Shown: positions 1 through 12,280, counted from the stretch's first letter. The stretch: DNA of 64,000 bases from Quercus robur (GCF_932294415.1 NC_065535.1:68255362-68319361), one strand, 5' to 3'. The notes: generated by a model not told the origin, from the sequence alone. Numbers and translations are program-made.

Positions 1-2035
1 ACTCATAACTAAGCTGTCAAGAAGAGTGAAGATCTACTGAAGGAAAAGCAACATATTCAAAGTGTTTTGGTTAAGCAATCAAATCAAGATAAAATTGAAT
101 ATCAAGTTCAATTAAATGCAATAGTTGATTGCATAAGATTCCTTTTATTCTGGGGATTAGCCTTTCGTGGTCACGATGAATCTTAAGGTTCAAGTGATAA
201 AGGAAATTTTCTTGAGTTTCTACAATTTTTGGGGGATCACAATGAATCTATCAATGAAGTGTTGCAAAAAATTCTGAAAAATTGCAAACTTACCCACCAT
301 GATATTCAAAAAGACATTGTGAATGCAATTGCACGTGAAACATCCAAGACCATTATCAAGGATCTTAACAATGGGTTCTTTTCAATATTAGTTAATGAGT
401 CACATGATATCTCAATGAAAGAACAAACGGCCTTCGTTCTTCATTATGTGAACAAAAAAAGAATTATTATAAAGCGGTTCCTTGGTATTGTACATGTAGC
501 AAGTATCACCGCTTTGTCATTCAAATATGTTATTAAATGTTTACTTTGTAAAAATAATTTGAGTTTATCGAAACTACGTGGGCAAGGTTATGACAGGGCT
601 AGTAATATGCAAAGTGATATTAATGGTCTCAAAACTTTAATTTTGAAAGAGAATAAGTCAGCGTTTTATGTCTATTGTTTTGCTCATCAACTTCAATTGC
701 ACTTGTTGCTGTTGCTAAAAATCACATTAACATTGCTGAATTTTTTTATGTGATTAGTAATTTAATAACTGTTGTTGGAGGCTCTTGTAAGAAATGAGAT
801 GCTCTTTGAGATGCACAATTTGCCAAAATTAAAGAAGATTTAGAGAATGGTGTACGTAGAAGTGGGCAAGGTTTGAATCAAGAGACAAATCTTAAACGTC
901 TTGCTGATACACGTTGGGGATCATATTGTGGGACTATTCTCAACTTGATTTTGATTTTCTCTGCTATTGTTGATGTACTTGAAATTATTGAAGAAGATGG
1001 TCTCTCCTACCAAAAAGTTGAAGCTCGATCTATTATAAGGTCAATTCTATCTTTGAATTTGTCTTTGCTCTACACTTGATGAAAAACATTTTAGGGATCA
1101 TAAATGAGTTGTCAATAGCATTGCAAAATAAAAAATAAAAAAAATAATCAAGATATAGTAAATGCTATGGATCTTGTTAAAGTGTCTAACCAACGATTGC
1201 AAGTGATGAGAGATGATGAATGAATATCTTTATTGACTGAAGTTTTTACATTTTGTACCACACATGATATTCTTATCTTGAACATGGATGAAATATTTGT
1301 AGTTTGTGGGAGGCCGCAATGCAACACCCAACAAAATACAAATTTACATCATTATCGTGTTGAATTATTCTACACTGTCATAGATATGCAACTTCAAGAG
1401 CTTAACAACCGTTTTTCAGAGGCGAATACTGATTTACTACTTTGTATGACTTACTTGAATCCAAGTGATTCATTTGTGGCTTTTAATAAGGAAAATTTGA
1501 TACGTCTAATAAAGTTCTATCCATTTGATTTTCATGGGATAGATATCTTGGCACTTGACTCTCAATTTCAGAATTACATTTTTGATATGCGCAGCAATGA
1601 CTTGTTTTTAGAGTTTCAAGGAGTTAGTGAACTTACTAAAAAGTTAGTGAACACAGGAAAGTATGAGACTTATCCATTAATCTATTTGCTTGTGAAGTTA
1701 GTTTTGACTCTTCCTGTTGTTACTGCAACAATAGAAAGAAGTTTTTTAGAAATGAAATATATAAAGAATGAACTGCGCAATTGAATGGGAGATCAGTGGA
1801 TGAATGATTTTTTGATTGTGTATATTGAAAGAGATGTAACTTATAGCATTGATAATGAGACTATCATGTAACGATTTCAAAATATGAAAACTCGTAGAAG
1901 GCAATTGTAAATTTTATATATTTGTGTGTTTTTTTATTGTTATTGTTGTCAATATATGAATTTCTCTTTTTATTAGATTGTGTAATTTATGCTTCTTAAA
2001 AAACACCTTAGAAAAAATTCTTGGAGTCGCCACTG
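1..2035 (+). mobile_element. hAT DNA transposon, copy 1 (5' end outside window)
   Basis: The sequence runs parallel to the copy at 6779-10776: base 1 here corresponds to about 8757 there, and similarity continues to the shared 3' terminus ending in CCACTG (here CGCCACTG, last base 2035). The 5' terminus lies left of the window, so the target duplication cannot be checked. The coding remnants belong to the ZMYM1-like/TTF-type zinc finger group of hAT-derived transposases. It is inactive, because the reading frame is interrupted by stops and frameshifts. Confidence 0.85.
229..1784 (+). pseudogene. hAT transposase remnant (DUF4371 plus C-terminal dimerisation region), copy 1
   Basis: Three open blocks can be read: 229-753 (DUF4371-like part of an RNase H-fold transposase, with FFSILVNESHDIS and GYDRASNMQ), 873-1079 (LADTRWGSY block) and 1233-1784 (C-terminal part ending in TATIERSFLEMKYIKNELRN, the hAT dimerisation signature). 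Stops and frame changes lie between them, for example near 753, 797 and 1220. An active protein of this family binds terminal inverted repeats and catalyses cut-and-paste transposition in the nucleus; this copy cannot make it. At codons 76-78 and 583-585 this copy keeps CAA where copy 2 has TAA, so each copy has decayed independently. Confidence 0.85.
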
Positions 2036-2303
2036 ACAAAAGTACAATTACATGTAATGTTGGTACTGCCGAATGTGACAATGGAACTGTCAAATGTGAG
2101 AAAAAAAATAAAAGTGCCGCCAAATGTGAGAAAAGTACCGTCAAATGTGATGTTGGTGTTGCCTAATGTGACAATGGAAGCATCAAATGTAAGTAAAAAT
2201 AAGGGAACCATCGAATATGATTAAAGTACAGTTACATGTGATGTTGGTATTGCACAATGTGAGAATAGTACCATTAAATGTGATATTTTTGTAACCTAAT
2301 ATA
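2036..2303. repeat. Minisatellite with 21-bp units
   Basis: Twelve consecutive units can be laid out, most exactly 21 bp and two longer (30 and 28 bp, with inserted A-rich bases). Most units end in AATGTG or CATGTG. Units fall into subtypes (one starting ATGTTGGT, one ACAATGGAA, one AGAA..GTACC) that recur in a similar order, which suggests higher-order duplication. Because 21 is a multiple of three, short repetitive ORFs appear on both strands; they are not genes. The array starts at the base after the hAT 3' end. Confidence 0.85.
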
Positions 2304-3351
2304 ACAAGTTGCCTACTAGTGGATATCATACCCCTTTTTATAAGAGGCTATGGTAGAATTACCTGATGCAAGCTTAAGCTTATTTAAGTTTTTAACTTCT
2401 TTTTGGTACTATTCATAAGTCCTATTGTACTATTCAGTTAATTTTTAATTCTTTTTTTTTCTTACACTTTCAACAAACAGTTTTCAATTTCAACCAAATA
2501 AACTGTTCCTACATTGTCACACTCTCACGTTCGATATTTTTAATTAATATTTTCAAATTTATTTTTATACTTTAAATATTAACATTCATTTCCTTTCCAA
2601 AATAATAATAATAACAATAATATGTTACGACTTTTTTTAAAAAGTTTTTTAAAATGTGTACACTTCTTTCAGATTAATTATAGATATTTATGAAAAATAA
2701 TAAATATAAATGAGTGTAAGACAATATTTTTTCTTACATATAATATATTATATGTATAAATGAGTGTAAGACAATATTTTTAAAAAAGATATTTTTCTTA
2801 CATATAAATGAGTGTAAGACAATATTTTTTCTTACATATATTATATGTATAAAGAGAATTCATATTTGTTTAATTAAACTATAAAGTAAATTGCAATTTT
2901 TTTCTTTTTATTTATTTTAAATAATTTTTTTCATTTTGTTTATATATTATATTGGATAAACATCATGGCACACTCCTTAATACATATACTTTTACACACA
3001 ATTAAAATAAATAAATAAAAAGTTATGACTTGATGTTCTGCTGGTTCTCAAACAAAACGAAAAAAGCCATGCTTTGCTGGTTGTTTTGTTTTTAAAAAAT
3101 GTGTCTTAAAAAACAACTCATAAATTGAACTTGCACATGTGAAATTTGTGAACAATTTAAAAAATATATATATGTTCATGCTAACTTAAAATAAGGAAAA
3201 CAAAAACATAGGGAATGCATGATTTTTGATTTCTCACCGATGGAAGTGTCATAATTAGCCATGTTTCCAAGAGACAACTACTACACGCATTCTCCTGATT
3301 AATACATGTTAATGTTTGACTATATGTGAACCAAAATGAACTCGTCTTTAG

Positions 3352-3423
<72 letters not shown>

Positions 3424-3714
3424 TTCCACAAGTTTCTGCTCAAAACATGAAGTTTCATTAAAGGGACACATCACCTTAGCCTGAATAAGTGTATCTCATA
3501 TTTCCAAAAAAGCAAATGTAAGAAAATGATATTTTGCGAGTAATTTTATGTCAAACTATTTTTTAATATTTTTATATATTGTTGATGTGTTATATTCTTA
3601 ATAGTTTTTATCTAAATTCACTATTGACATTATTTTTTTACTTATCAGTAATAACTCATCACATAGCATTCTGTTAAAAGTTTATTTCGACAATGTATGC
3701 ATGTATTCTAATGC
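2304..3714. other. AT-rich intergenic stretch with short repeats
   Basis: No gene is seen. Three near-identical copies of a segment starting TGAGTGTAAGACAATATTTT begin at 2711, 2761 and 2809, each followed by CTTACATA. An uninterrupted run of about 69 A residues lies at 3352-3420; it could be the tail of an old retroposed sequence, but I recognise nothing in front of it. Confidence 0.6.
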
Positions 3715-3752
3715 TTTTTTTTTTTTTTTTTTTTATAAGAAAGACTTTTCAT

Positions 3753-6749
3753 TTATTCAGGAGTCAACAAAGAACATATATCATGCACACATGCATGCAC
3801 AATTTGGCTTGGACATTCCTCAAGCCAAGCACTAAAGTCCTCAACATTTGCAGCATGCTGAGCTAGTAAATGGGCAGGGACATTTCCTTGCCTTCTAGTG
3901 TGAGTAAAATCAAAAGTCCTGAAACTTTGAACTTGATGAAGAATTCCAGCAACAATGTTTTGAACCGAAGATGGTGGCTCACTCAAACCCTAGACCGAGT
4001 TACAGGTGTTCAAGGAGTCACTCTTAAAGATCACGTCCCTAACCCCAATGTCGCTTGCAAACTAAATTCCTTCCTCCAGTGCCTTAGCTTCTGTCTCCAG
4101 TGCACCAAGCGACAAGGCCATGTTCTTGCTTAGGGCAGCAACCACCTCTCCCAAACTGTCATGGATCACCACACCAATTCCTACCTGCTTTCTTTTGGAG
4201 AACACGACACCATTTACATTCACTTTATAACAACCCGAGCTTGGAGGAAGCCACTTGACCACCTCATAAGTACTCACTCTAGTGGCTTGTGGACCCTCAT
4301 TCGCAATTTGGAATTCCTCCAAAAGTAATAGGGAGCTTTTAGTGATCACCCTTCCTGTTCTGCCCTTGCCTCCACGTTTTACCTCGTTTCTATTTTTCCA
4401 TATCCCCTAGCATATGGCAATTGTGTGTTCCAACAATCCTGGGCATTGTTCCTTCCTTTTTTGTAGATGCCATACAACATCTATAAAGTCCCATGAGGGC
4501 CTGATCTCAAAGGGTAATGCCAACTTGCTTGATTCCCAAACTTCTTTGGCCTGGTCACAAAACCAGAAAATATGGCATATAGACTCTGAGTGCTTCCCAC
4601 AGGCTTCACACACATTATCGTTGGTGATATTCCTCCTTTTTAAGTTCTCCTTGGTGGCCAAGATATTCTTTCAAGCCTTCCACGCAAAGTGTTTAAGCTT
4701 GTTTGGTGTGTTCATTTCTCAGACACATCTCTAAATACCTCTCAGTATTGTCTGATCAGAGGACTCCTCTCTTCTTTGACTCCACTCTCCTTTCGCCCCA
4801 CAATCCTTCTTGGGCCATTTTATAAGCACTCTGCACTGAGAATTTACCATTTTTGGTTTCCACCCATACTAGTCTATCCCGAGCCTTGTTTGCACTAAGG
4901 GGAATGCTTAGAATTTCATCCACATCCTGTGGCATAAAAATCTAGCAAATTAGATCAGCCCTCCATTCCATCCTTCCTCCATCAATTAGGTCTCGTACCT
5001 AAGTTACCTCAGGGCCAAAACTTTCCGAAGTCACCACCTTGTATGTACTTGGGTTTTGAAGCCATTTGTCTTTCCAAACTTGGATTTGCTCCCCATCCCC
5101 CACTTGCCATCTCAGTCCTCGTTTGACCAAGTCTTGAGCTGCCATGAGGCTTCTCCATGCATATGAAGGTTGATAACCAATATTTGCCTTTATAAAATCA
5201 CACCTCGGAAAGTACTTAGCTTTGTCAACTCGGTAGAATAGAGATGAGGAGTTGGTTTGGAGTCTCCATCCCTACTTGGCCAGAAATGCCAGGTTGAAAG
5301 TCTTCAAATCTCGAAAGCCCATCCCTCCTTTCTCATTTGATAAACACATCTTGTCCCAACTCATCCACACCATTTTCTTTTTTTCTTTCACTTGACCCCA
5401 CCAAAACTATCTAACCATCCCGGTTAGCTCCTCACACAAAGAGTTGGGTAGCTTAAAACAAGACATTGTATAGGATGGAACAACTTGAGCAATGACCTTT
5501 ATCAAAACCTCCTTCCCTACATTGGAGAGTAGTTTTTCTTTCCATCCTACTAATTTATTTGCAACTCGCTATTTCAAGTGTGCGAAAGTATTTTGCTTTG
5601 ACTTACCTATTAGGGATGGCAGACCAAGATTGGATTCATGGGATCTGATTACTTGTGCACCAAACATTGCTTTTATTGTCTCCTTCGTACCATTGTTCGT
5701 GTTATGGTTGAAGAAAAGAGAGGTTTTGTTCTTGTTCAGTTGTTGACCAGAAGACAACTCATATACCTGTAACACCTTTTGTATTTCAACAGTTTCTCTA
5801 GTTGTGGCTCTTCCTAAAATGAAGCTATCATCAGCAAAAAATAAATGTGAGATCTTTAGGCCCTTAGTTGAGGCAGCAACTCCCCTTAAAGCTTTGTTCT
5901 GGATTGCCTGGTGCAACAATGTTGATAGACCCTCAGCACAAATAAGAAATATATATGGTGATAATGGATCCCCTTGGCGAAGCCCACGTGTTGGAACAAT
6001 CTGACCCCAAGGATGCCCATTAATTCGTACTGCATATGTCACTAAGGAAACACATCTCATGAACAACCTAGTCCAATCTTCATGTAATCCCAGTTTAGCC
6101 ATGATTAGCTTCAGGCATCCCAATCATAAACCTTGCTTATATCTAGCTTCAGAGCCATCTCCCCACATTTTCCTTTTTTCTTCCGGTTAATGTGATTCAT
6201 TATTTTATGTGCCACTAACACATTATCAATGATGAGCCTCTCTGATACAAATGCACTCTGATTCTCACATATTATGTCCTGAAAGACCATCTTTAGCCGG
6301 TTTGCCACAATCTTGGATGCAAGCTTGTAAGCCACATTACATAAATTGATCGGTCTATAATCTGTCACATGTTCTGGATTCTTTGTTTTGGGGATAAGTA
6401 CAATATGGGTCTCATGAAATTTTGGAGGAGCTATATCATGATTAAGAAAATCCAAGACAGTTTTTATAACAATGGGATTCACAATAGGCCAGAAATGTTG
6501 ATAAAAAAGAGAGGGCATACCGTCAGGTCCAGGTGCTTTCGTCAAGTGCATATGCTTCAATGCTTTTTCCACCTCATGAGCTCGAAATTCTTGCAAAAGA
6601 GTGGAGTTCATTCTGTCTGTTACTTTGGTGTGTATTATTGGAAGGAGTTCATCACTAACAGTTGGTTGAGATGATGTAAATAGCTGTTCAAAGTACTCCA
6701 CAAAGGTGCTGCCAATCATTGCTTCATCTTCTTGCCATTCCTCATTCAA
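3753..6749 (-). pseudogene. LINE ORF2 remnant: reverse transcriptase, zf-RVT, RNase H
   Basis: Reading down the minus strand: 6749-6111 is the N-terminal half of the reverse transcriptase (KAPGPDGMPSLFYQHFW, IVLIPKTKNP, DYRPINLCNVAYKLASKIVA, NQSAFVSERLIIDNVL). 6123-5569 is the palm with GLRQGDPLSPYIF and the catalytic FADD. 4661-4407 is the zinc-binding zf-RVT region (CEACGKHSESICHIFWFC). 4349-3753 is an RNase H-like domain (YKVNVNGVVF, LGALETEAKAL) ending in HTRRQGNVPAHLLAQHA. A frameshift with loss of a few codons lies near 6115, between DISKVYDW and GCLKL, and the stretch 5568-4662 is heavily broken. An active protein would copy its own RNA at a nicked chromosomal site; this copy is dead. 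Confidence 0.87.
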
Positions 6750-6770
6750 GCCCCTAATCTTGCTAATGGA

Positions 6771-6778
6771 ATTATGCT
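6771..6778. repeat. Target site duplication of hAT copy 2, left (ATTATGCT)
   Basis: Matches ATTGCGCT at 10777-10784 in six of eight positions. Eight bp is the usual duplication length for hAT elements. Confidence 0.75.
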
Positions 6779-7570
6779 CAGTGGCAGTGCCACGTTCAGG
6801 TCAGGGTGGTCTCAGGACCACCTTGAACTGAAAAAAAAAATTATATATAATAATTTAAATTTTTTTATTTGTTTACCCTTTAAAAAAAATTAAGAACACC
6901 CTCATTTTTTTTATGCCAATAAAATTAAATTTTGGTGGATTATTTGTTCTACTTTCAAGCAAAAAAAAAAAGCCCAAAAAAAATTTTTGAACTAAAATTT
7001 GAAGGAAAAAAAATTGTAATAGAGCAAGCCCACACAAGGAAAAAAAGCCCAACATTAATCCTAAACAACAGACTGTAAAGCAAACCCAACCTAAAGAAAA
7101 AAACAACAAATGGTAAAGCAAACCCAAGGATTCTAAAAAAAAAACAAACAAAAAAAACAAAACCCAATATGCGTCCACCGATTCATCAAATGGCAAAGCA
7201 AAAACTGAAATCAGAAACCTAACCTAAAGAAAAAAAACCTCATCAACGACAATGACCAACAGACCAAGCACATCAGCGTAACGACGCCTCCGCCTCAAAC
7301 TCGAGCAACAGAGCACATCGGTCATCACATCGGGCCTCAAACTCAAGCTCTAAAGCACATCAGGCATCGAAGATCAGAGATCGGTCCGATTGGTTCGGAG
7401 ATCGGTCATGCTTGGCCTCGATTCCTTCCTCACCTCGACGTGCTACTCGACGGTGCTACCCCTCAGGCCTCCCAACTCCCTCAAGGTATTTCATCTTTAC
7501 ATTTTACTTCTTTCTCTTTTTCTCTCTTACATCTTTGGGTTAATGGGTTTGCTGTGGTCTGAGACTCTTT

Positions 7571-7664
7571 GTCTCTCTCTCTCTCTCTCTTTATCTGAAT
7601 ACTGAAATGAGACTCTCTCTCTGTCTCTCTCTCTCTTTCTCTTTATCTGAATACTGAAATGAGA

Positions 7665-7699
<35 letters not shown>

Positions 7700-7700
7700 T
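7571..7700 (+). repeat. CT microsatellite with a 52-bp internal duplication
   Basis: CT-rich tracts alternate with the segment TTATCTGAATACTGAAATGA, which occurs at 7591 and 7643 (period 52). It lies in the 5' non-coding part of hAT copy 2. Confidence 0.8.
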
Positions 7701-8300
7701 GAACTGTAATTAGCTTTACAGCTTTACTTTATAACGTTATTTGCCCTTGTTTTGACTTTATCTGTTGGTGAGTTACTGAGTTTGTCTTTTAGTGTATTGT
7801 GAATTTATTTGATTGGCTCTTGTGACTGGGGCTATAGGGCTTGTCTGTTGAATGGGGGGTGGATGGGGTCATGGGGCCGGGGTGGGATATTTGAATTGGG
7901 GAAGTAAAGGCATGCAAAGGAAATTAGCCTAACTTACCAATAAAAGACAAAATTAAATTATGTTAGGACTTAGGCACTAGGCACGCAGTGGGTTGAGCTG
8001 TGGATAATGCACATGGGGTGCGTGCTAGTACATAGTGGGGTGCGTGCTAGTAGTTAGTAAAGAAAAATAATGAAGCAACTAAAGAACATTATTAACCAAT
8101 ATATTATAAAAAACAAACAAATTAAATTATGTTAGGTTAAACAACAATTAATAATTTTATAATTGATGAAACAACAATACAACAAATTATAATTTATAAA
8201 AGACAAACAAATTAATGGAACAACTAAACAACAATAATTAATAATTTTATTAATATTTCAAATAAACTTATAATTTATTTTTTATTCTTTTGCTAGAATT

Positions 8301-10549
8301 ATGGACAAATATTTGATAAGAAAACCACGTACTGAAGATTTATCTCTTGTACAAAATTCATCTTCATCTTCTAAGCGAATTCGTGTTGACTTTAATTTAG
8401 AAATTCTTCCTTCAGATCCTGGACTACGAGAAAAGATATCATCTTATCATCCTAAAAATCATGATGAAATAAGAAGATATTATTTACAAAAAGGCCATTG
8501 TCAACCTATTTTCCAAAACCATGATTACCCTCTAACAGATTTTTCTAGACAGCCTCATTGATTTAGATCCGAATGGTATGTAAATAGAAAGTGGTTCGAA
8601 TATAATATAGACAAAAATGCAGTATTTTGTTTATATTGCTATCCATTTGGGCAAGATGTTGGTAAGTAAGGAGAATGTGAGACTTTTGTAATGAAGGGAT
8701 TCAAACTTTGGAATAAGAAAGAGAAGTTAAATTCCCATGTTGGAGGAGTTAATAGTGCTCACAACCAAGATGTCAAGAAGAGTGAAGATCTAATAAAGGA
8801 AAAGCAACACATTCAAAGTGTTTTGGTTAAATAATCAAATCAAGATAAAATTGAATATCGGGTTCAATTAAATGCAATAGTTGATTGCATAAGATTCCTT
8901 TTATGCCGAGGATTAACTTTTCGTGGTCACGATGAATCTCAAGGTTCAAGTGATAAAAGAAATTTCCTTGAACTTCTACAATTTTTAGGAGATCACAATG
9001 AATCTATCAATGAAGTGTTGCAAAAAGCTCCAAAAAATTGCAAGCTTACCCACCATGATATTCAAAAAGACATTGTGAATGCAATTGCACGTGAAACATC
9101 CAAAGCAATCATCAAGGATCTTGACAATGAGTTTTTTTCAATATTAGTTGATAAGTCACATGATATCTCAGTGAAAGAGCAAATGGCCCTCGTTCTTCAT
9201 TATGTAAACAAAAAAGGAATTATTATAGAGTGGTTCCTTGGTATTGTTCATGTAGCCAGTACCACCACTTTGTCACTCAAATATTCTATTGAATATTTAT
9301 TTTGTGAACATAATTTGAGTTTATTGAAACTATGTAGGTAAGGTTATGACGGGGCTAGTAATATGCAAGGTGATATCAATGGTCTTAAAACTTTAATTTT
9401 GAAAGACAATAAGTCGGCATTTTATATTCATTGTTTTGTTCATCAACTTCAATTGACACTTGTTGTCGTTGTTAAAAATCATATTAACATTACTAAATTT
9501 TTTTATATAATTAGTAATTTAGTAACTGTTGTTGAAGGCTCTTGTAAGAGACGAGATGCTCTTCAAGATACACAAATTGCCAAAATTAAAGAAGAATTAG
9601 AGAATGGTGTACGTAGAAGTGGGCAAGGTTTAAATAAAGAAACAAATCTTAAATGTCCTGGTGATACACATAGGGGATCATATTATGGGACTATTCTCAA
9701 CTTGATTTTGATATTTTCTGCTGTTATTGATGTACTTAAGATTATTGAAGAAGATGGCCTCTCTGACCAAAAAGTTGAAACTCAATCTATTATGAGGTCA
9801 ATTTTATCTTTTGAATTTGTCTTTGCTCTACATTTGATGAAAAACATTTTAGGTATCACAAATGAATTGTCAATAGCATTGCAAAAAAAAAAAAAAAAAA
9901 AAAAAATCAAGATATAGTAAATGCTATGGATCTTATTAAAGAGTCTAAACAACGATTACAAGTGATGAGAGATGATGAATGTATATCTTTATTGACTGAA
10001 GTGTCTTCATTTTGTATCACACATGATATTCCTATCTTGAACATAGATGAAATATTTGTAGTTAGTGGGAGGTCGCGACACAACACCCAACAAAATACAA
10101 ATTTACATCATTATTGTGTTAAGTTATTCTACACAGTCATAGGTTTGGAACTTCAAGAATCAAGAGCTTAACAACCGTTTTTTAGAGGCGAATACCGATT
10201 TGCTACTTTGTATGGCTTGCTTGAATCCAAGTATTCATTTGTGGCTTTTGATAAGGAAAAGTTGATACGTCTAGCAAAGTTCTATCCATCTGATTTTCTT
10301 GGGACAAATATCTTGGCACTTGACTCTCAACTTTAGAATTACATTTTTGATATGCGTAGCAATAACTTGTTTTTAGAGCTTCAAAGAGTTAGTGAACTTG
10401 TTGAAAAGTTAGTGAACACAGGAAAACATGAGACTTATTCATTAGTTTATTTGCTTGTGAAGTTAGTTTTGATCATTCTTGTCGCTACTGCAACAATAGA
10501 AAGAAGTTTTTCAACAATGAAATATATAAAGAATGAACTGTGCAATTGA
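8301..10549 (+). pseudogene. hAT transposase remnant (TTF-type finger, DUF4371, dimerisation domain), copy 2
   Basis: The start at 8301 opens MDKYLIRKPRTEDLSL, a common N-terminus of ZMYM1-like transposases. Around 8560-8760 follows a TTF-type zinc finger (EWYVNRKWFEYN, then FCLYCYPFG). 9015-9341 and 9363-9917 hold the DUF4371/RNase H-fold core (FFSILVDKSHDIS, GASNMQGDINGLKTLIL). 9926-10171 and 10352-10549 hold the C-terminus, ending in TATIERSFSTMKYIKNELCN. At least four in-frame stops interrupt it (near 8559, 8668, 8832 and 9339), and an A-run at 9885-9906 shifts the frame. The intact protein would be a nuclear transposase of about 750 residues. Confidence 0.87.
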
Positions 10550-10776
10550 ATGGGAGATCAATAGATAAATGATTGCTTGATTGTGTATATTGAAAGAGAT
10601 GTAGTTTATAGTATTGAAAATATGAAAATTCGTAGAAGACAACTGTAAATTTTATGTATTTGCGTTTTTTTTTTTTATTGTTGTTGTTGTCAATATATGG
10701 ATTTCTCTTTTTATTAGATTGTGTAATTTATACTTCTTAAGAAACACCCTGAAAAAAATTCTTGAAGCCACCACTG

Positions 10777-10784
10777 ATTGCGCT
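10777..10784. repeat. Target site duplication of hAT copy 2, right (ATTGCGCT)
   Basis: Eight bases directly after the hAT terminus. On the minus strand the triplets CAG CGC AAT TCC join the LINE sequence right of this copy (..FNRHQRN) to that left of the element (SISKIRGLNEEW). This copy therefore keeps the original target bases and the left copy has changed at two positions. Confidence 0.75.
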
Positions 10785-11100
10785 GATGTCTATTAAAGGC
10801 TTTAGTGTGAAAGAAAGAAGTATTACGGTCTCCTGCCTTCAACCAACAATTTTGATTGTTGATGGCACGTCCTATTCTACTGATAACATCCTGTTCAGCT
10901 TTAATTTTACTTCATGAGTTTCATCCATATTTACGTCTCCACTATTCCTCCCTTCCAACCATTGAAGTTTCTTTTGGAGTATGGCTATTCTCCTACTTAC
11001 ATGCCCAAACGTGCTCTTGTTACATGAGGATAGAGAAGTCCTGCACTCATCCAAGCATTGAGTAGACGGATGCTCAGAAATGCAATTCAATAGAAAACGT

Positions 11101-12265
11101 TTTCCTTGATCAACTAAAAAACAAAGTCTAACAGAGCAGAAAATGTTTTAAGGTTTTCAAATGCCAAAAACATTTTGGGAATGCTACCATTCAACAAACA
11201 ACCATAAAAAATTGTTCAAAGGTCAAATTATCTCCTTTTGCCTCTCCATCCTTTCTCCTCATAGGCTAACGGTTGATCGTTGTTGACTTACATTGACGAC
11301 CATTTAATTTTTTTTCCCAAAAACTTCTTTTTGCTTAAATAAATTGTTTTTCCACATAAATTTTTGCGTAGACACAAAATATGAGGTATATTTCCCAATT
11401 AAGACTCCCAAATGGTCAAAAGAATTTTTTTTTTTTTTTTTTTTTTAAGTGTTTGCGTGCTGGGGTATGTTTTTCAATTGAAAATGCTTCCTTGATTTTG
11501 AACTTATTTTCAGGGTCTCAATCAAACACATACAAGATGACATTATTTGCAAGAAAAAGTTTGGTTCCAAAGTTATCTTACTCCAAATCATTATGTGATT
11601 ACTAAAAATATGATAAAATTTCTATATATATCATCCACTTTATGAAGATTGATCTTTCTCATACAGCCAGAACACCAATTAATTTTAGCATAAGCAAAAT
11701 TCAAACTCCAAAATTCTTGTTTGATAAGAAAAGACTTTTTTTTTTTTTTTTTTTTGATGGGGATAAGAAAAGACTTGTTTATAATACAAACAGACAATTT
11801 TATAAAAGTCCACCAAATGACTTTGGAAAATATAGCTCCAAGGTAAACTTTGTAAGTTTAATTTAAAATAGTGGTATTTCACAAAATATTTTTTTAAAAT
11901 AGCATTATTTATAGACAAATTTTTTGGGGAGAAATTAGAAAACAAATTTGACAGTAATGCTGACTTTTTATCAGGATCATTTTCTGCATCTGTAGGTCCC
12001 AAGATATTTTTGTTTTTCTTCAGTTCTTATCCGCTTTCACAAAATCCCAAATGAAAAAAATGCCATTCCTCTTACTTATTATCTGCAACCAATATTAATC
12101 CCAAAATAGAGAAGAAGAAGAAGAAGAAAATAAAAAACCAAAAACCAAAAAATCCAAAAATCAAAAGTCAATAGTTTCAGTTTTCACTTCATAGTTAGCA
12201 CACTCTTCCTCTCCTCTCCTTCATTCCTAAACCCAGTACTGTGTATATTCCTGATTCTTCGAACT
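11101..12265. other. Intergenic and promoter region of the SET-domain gene
   Basis: No gene is seen. Poly-T runs lie at 11425-11446 and 11738-11754, and a GAA run at about 12110-12128. The last 150 bases before the coding start are CT-rich, as in many plant 5' leaders. I cannot place the transcription start. Confidence 0.5.
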
Positions 12266-12274
12266 CAAACCCTA
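12266..12274 (+). promoter_or_regulatory. Telo-box (AAACCCTAA) just upstream of the SET gene start codon
   Basis: The motif AAACCCTAA lies 7 bases before the ATG at 12281. Telo-boxes occur in 5' regions of many plant housekeeping and growth genes. A role here is inference from the motif alone. Confidence 0.45.
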
Positions 12275-12280
12275 AACCTA

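Larger units (their letters stand above)
6779..10776 (+). mobile_element. hAT DNA transposon, copy 2, nearly full length
   Basis: The element starts CAGTGGCAGTGCCACG and ends CTTGAAGCCACCACTG, so its termini share CAGTGG as a short inverted repeat, typical of hAT elements. It is 3998 bp long and flanked by 8-bp target copies at 6771-6778 and 10777-10784. It lies inside the LINE reading frame. The first 1.5 kb is non-coding, with a GC-richer patch near 7230-7480 that may be the old promoter and leader, followed by CT microsatellites. Confidence 0.9.
3715..11100 (-). mobile_element. LINE (L1-type non-LTR retrotransposon), 5'-truncated, split by a hAT insertion
   Basis: On the minus strand the element reads from about 11100 to 10777, is interrupted by the hAT at 6779-10776, and resumes at 6778 down to a poly-A tail (poly-T 3715-3734 on the plus strand). 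The 5' piece encodes the linker between endonuclease and reverse transcriptase (CRTSLSSCNKSTFGHV, then WLKAGDRNTSFFHTKAFN). The endonuclease is missing, so the element is 5'-truncated, as is usual after target-primed reverse transcription. I could not find a convincing target duplication for the LINE itself. The 5' border is approximate. Confidence 0.88.

Noticed and set aside
2036-2303. CRISPR-like regularly spaced repeats
   Set aside because: Units are directly adjacent with no unique spacers, in a plant nuclear genome; it is a minisatellite.
3352-3420. Poly-A tail of a processed pseudogene
   Set aside because: I recognise no coding sequence or target duplication next to it.
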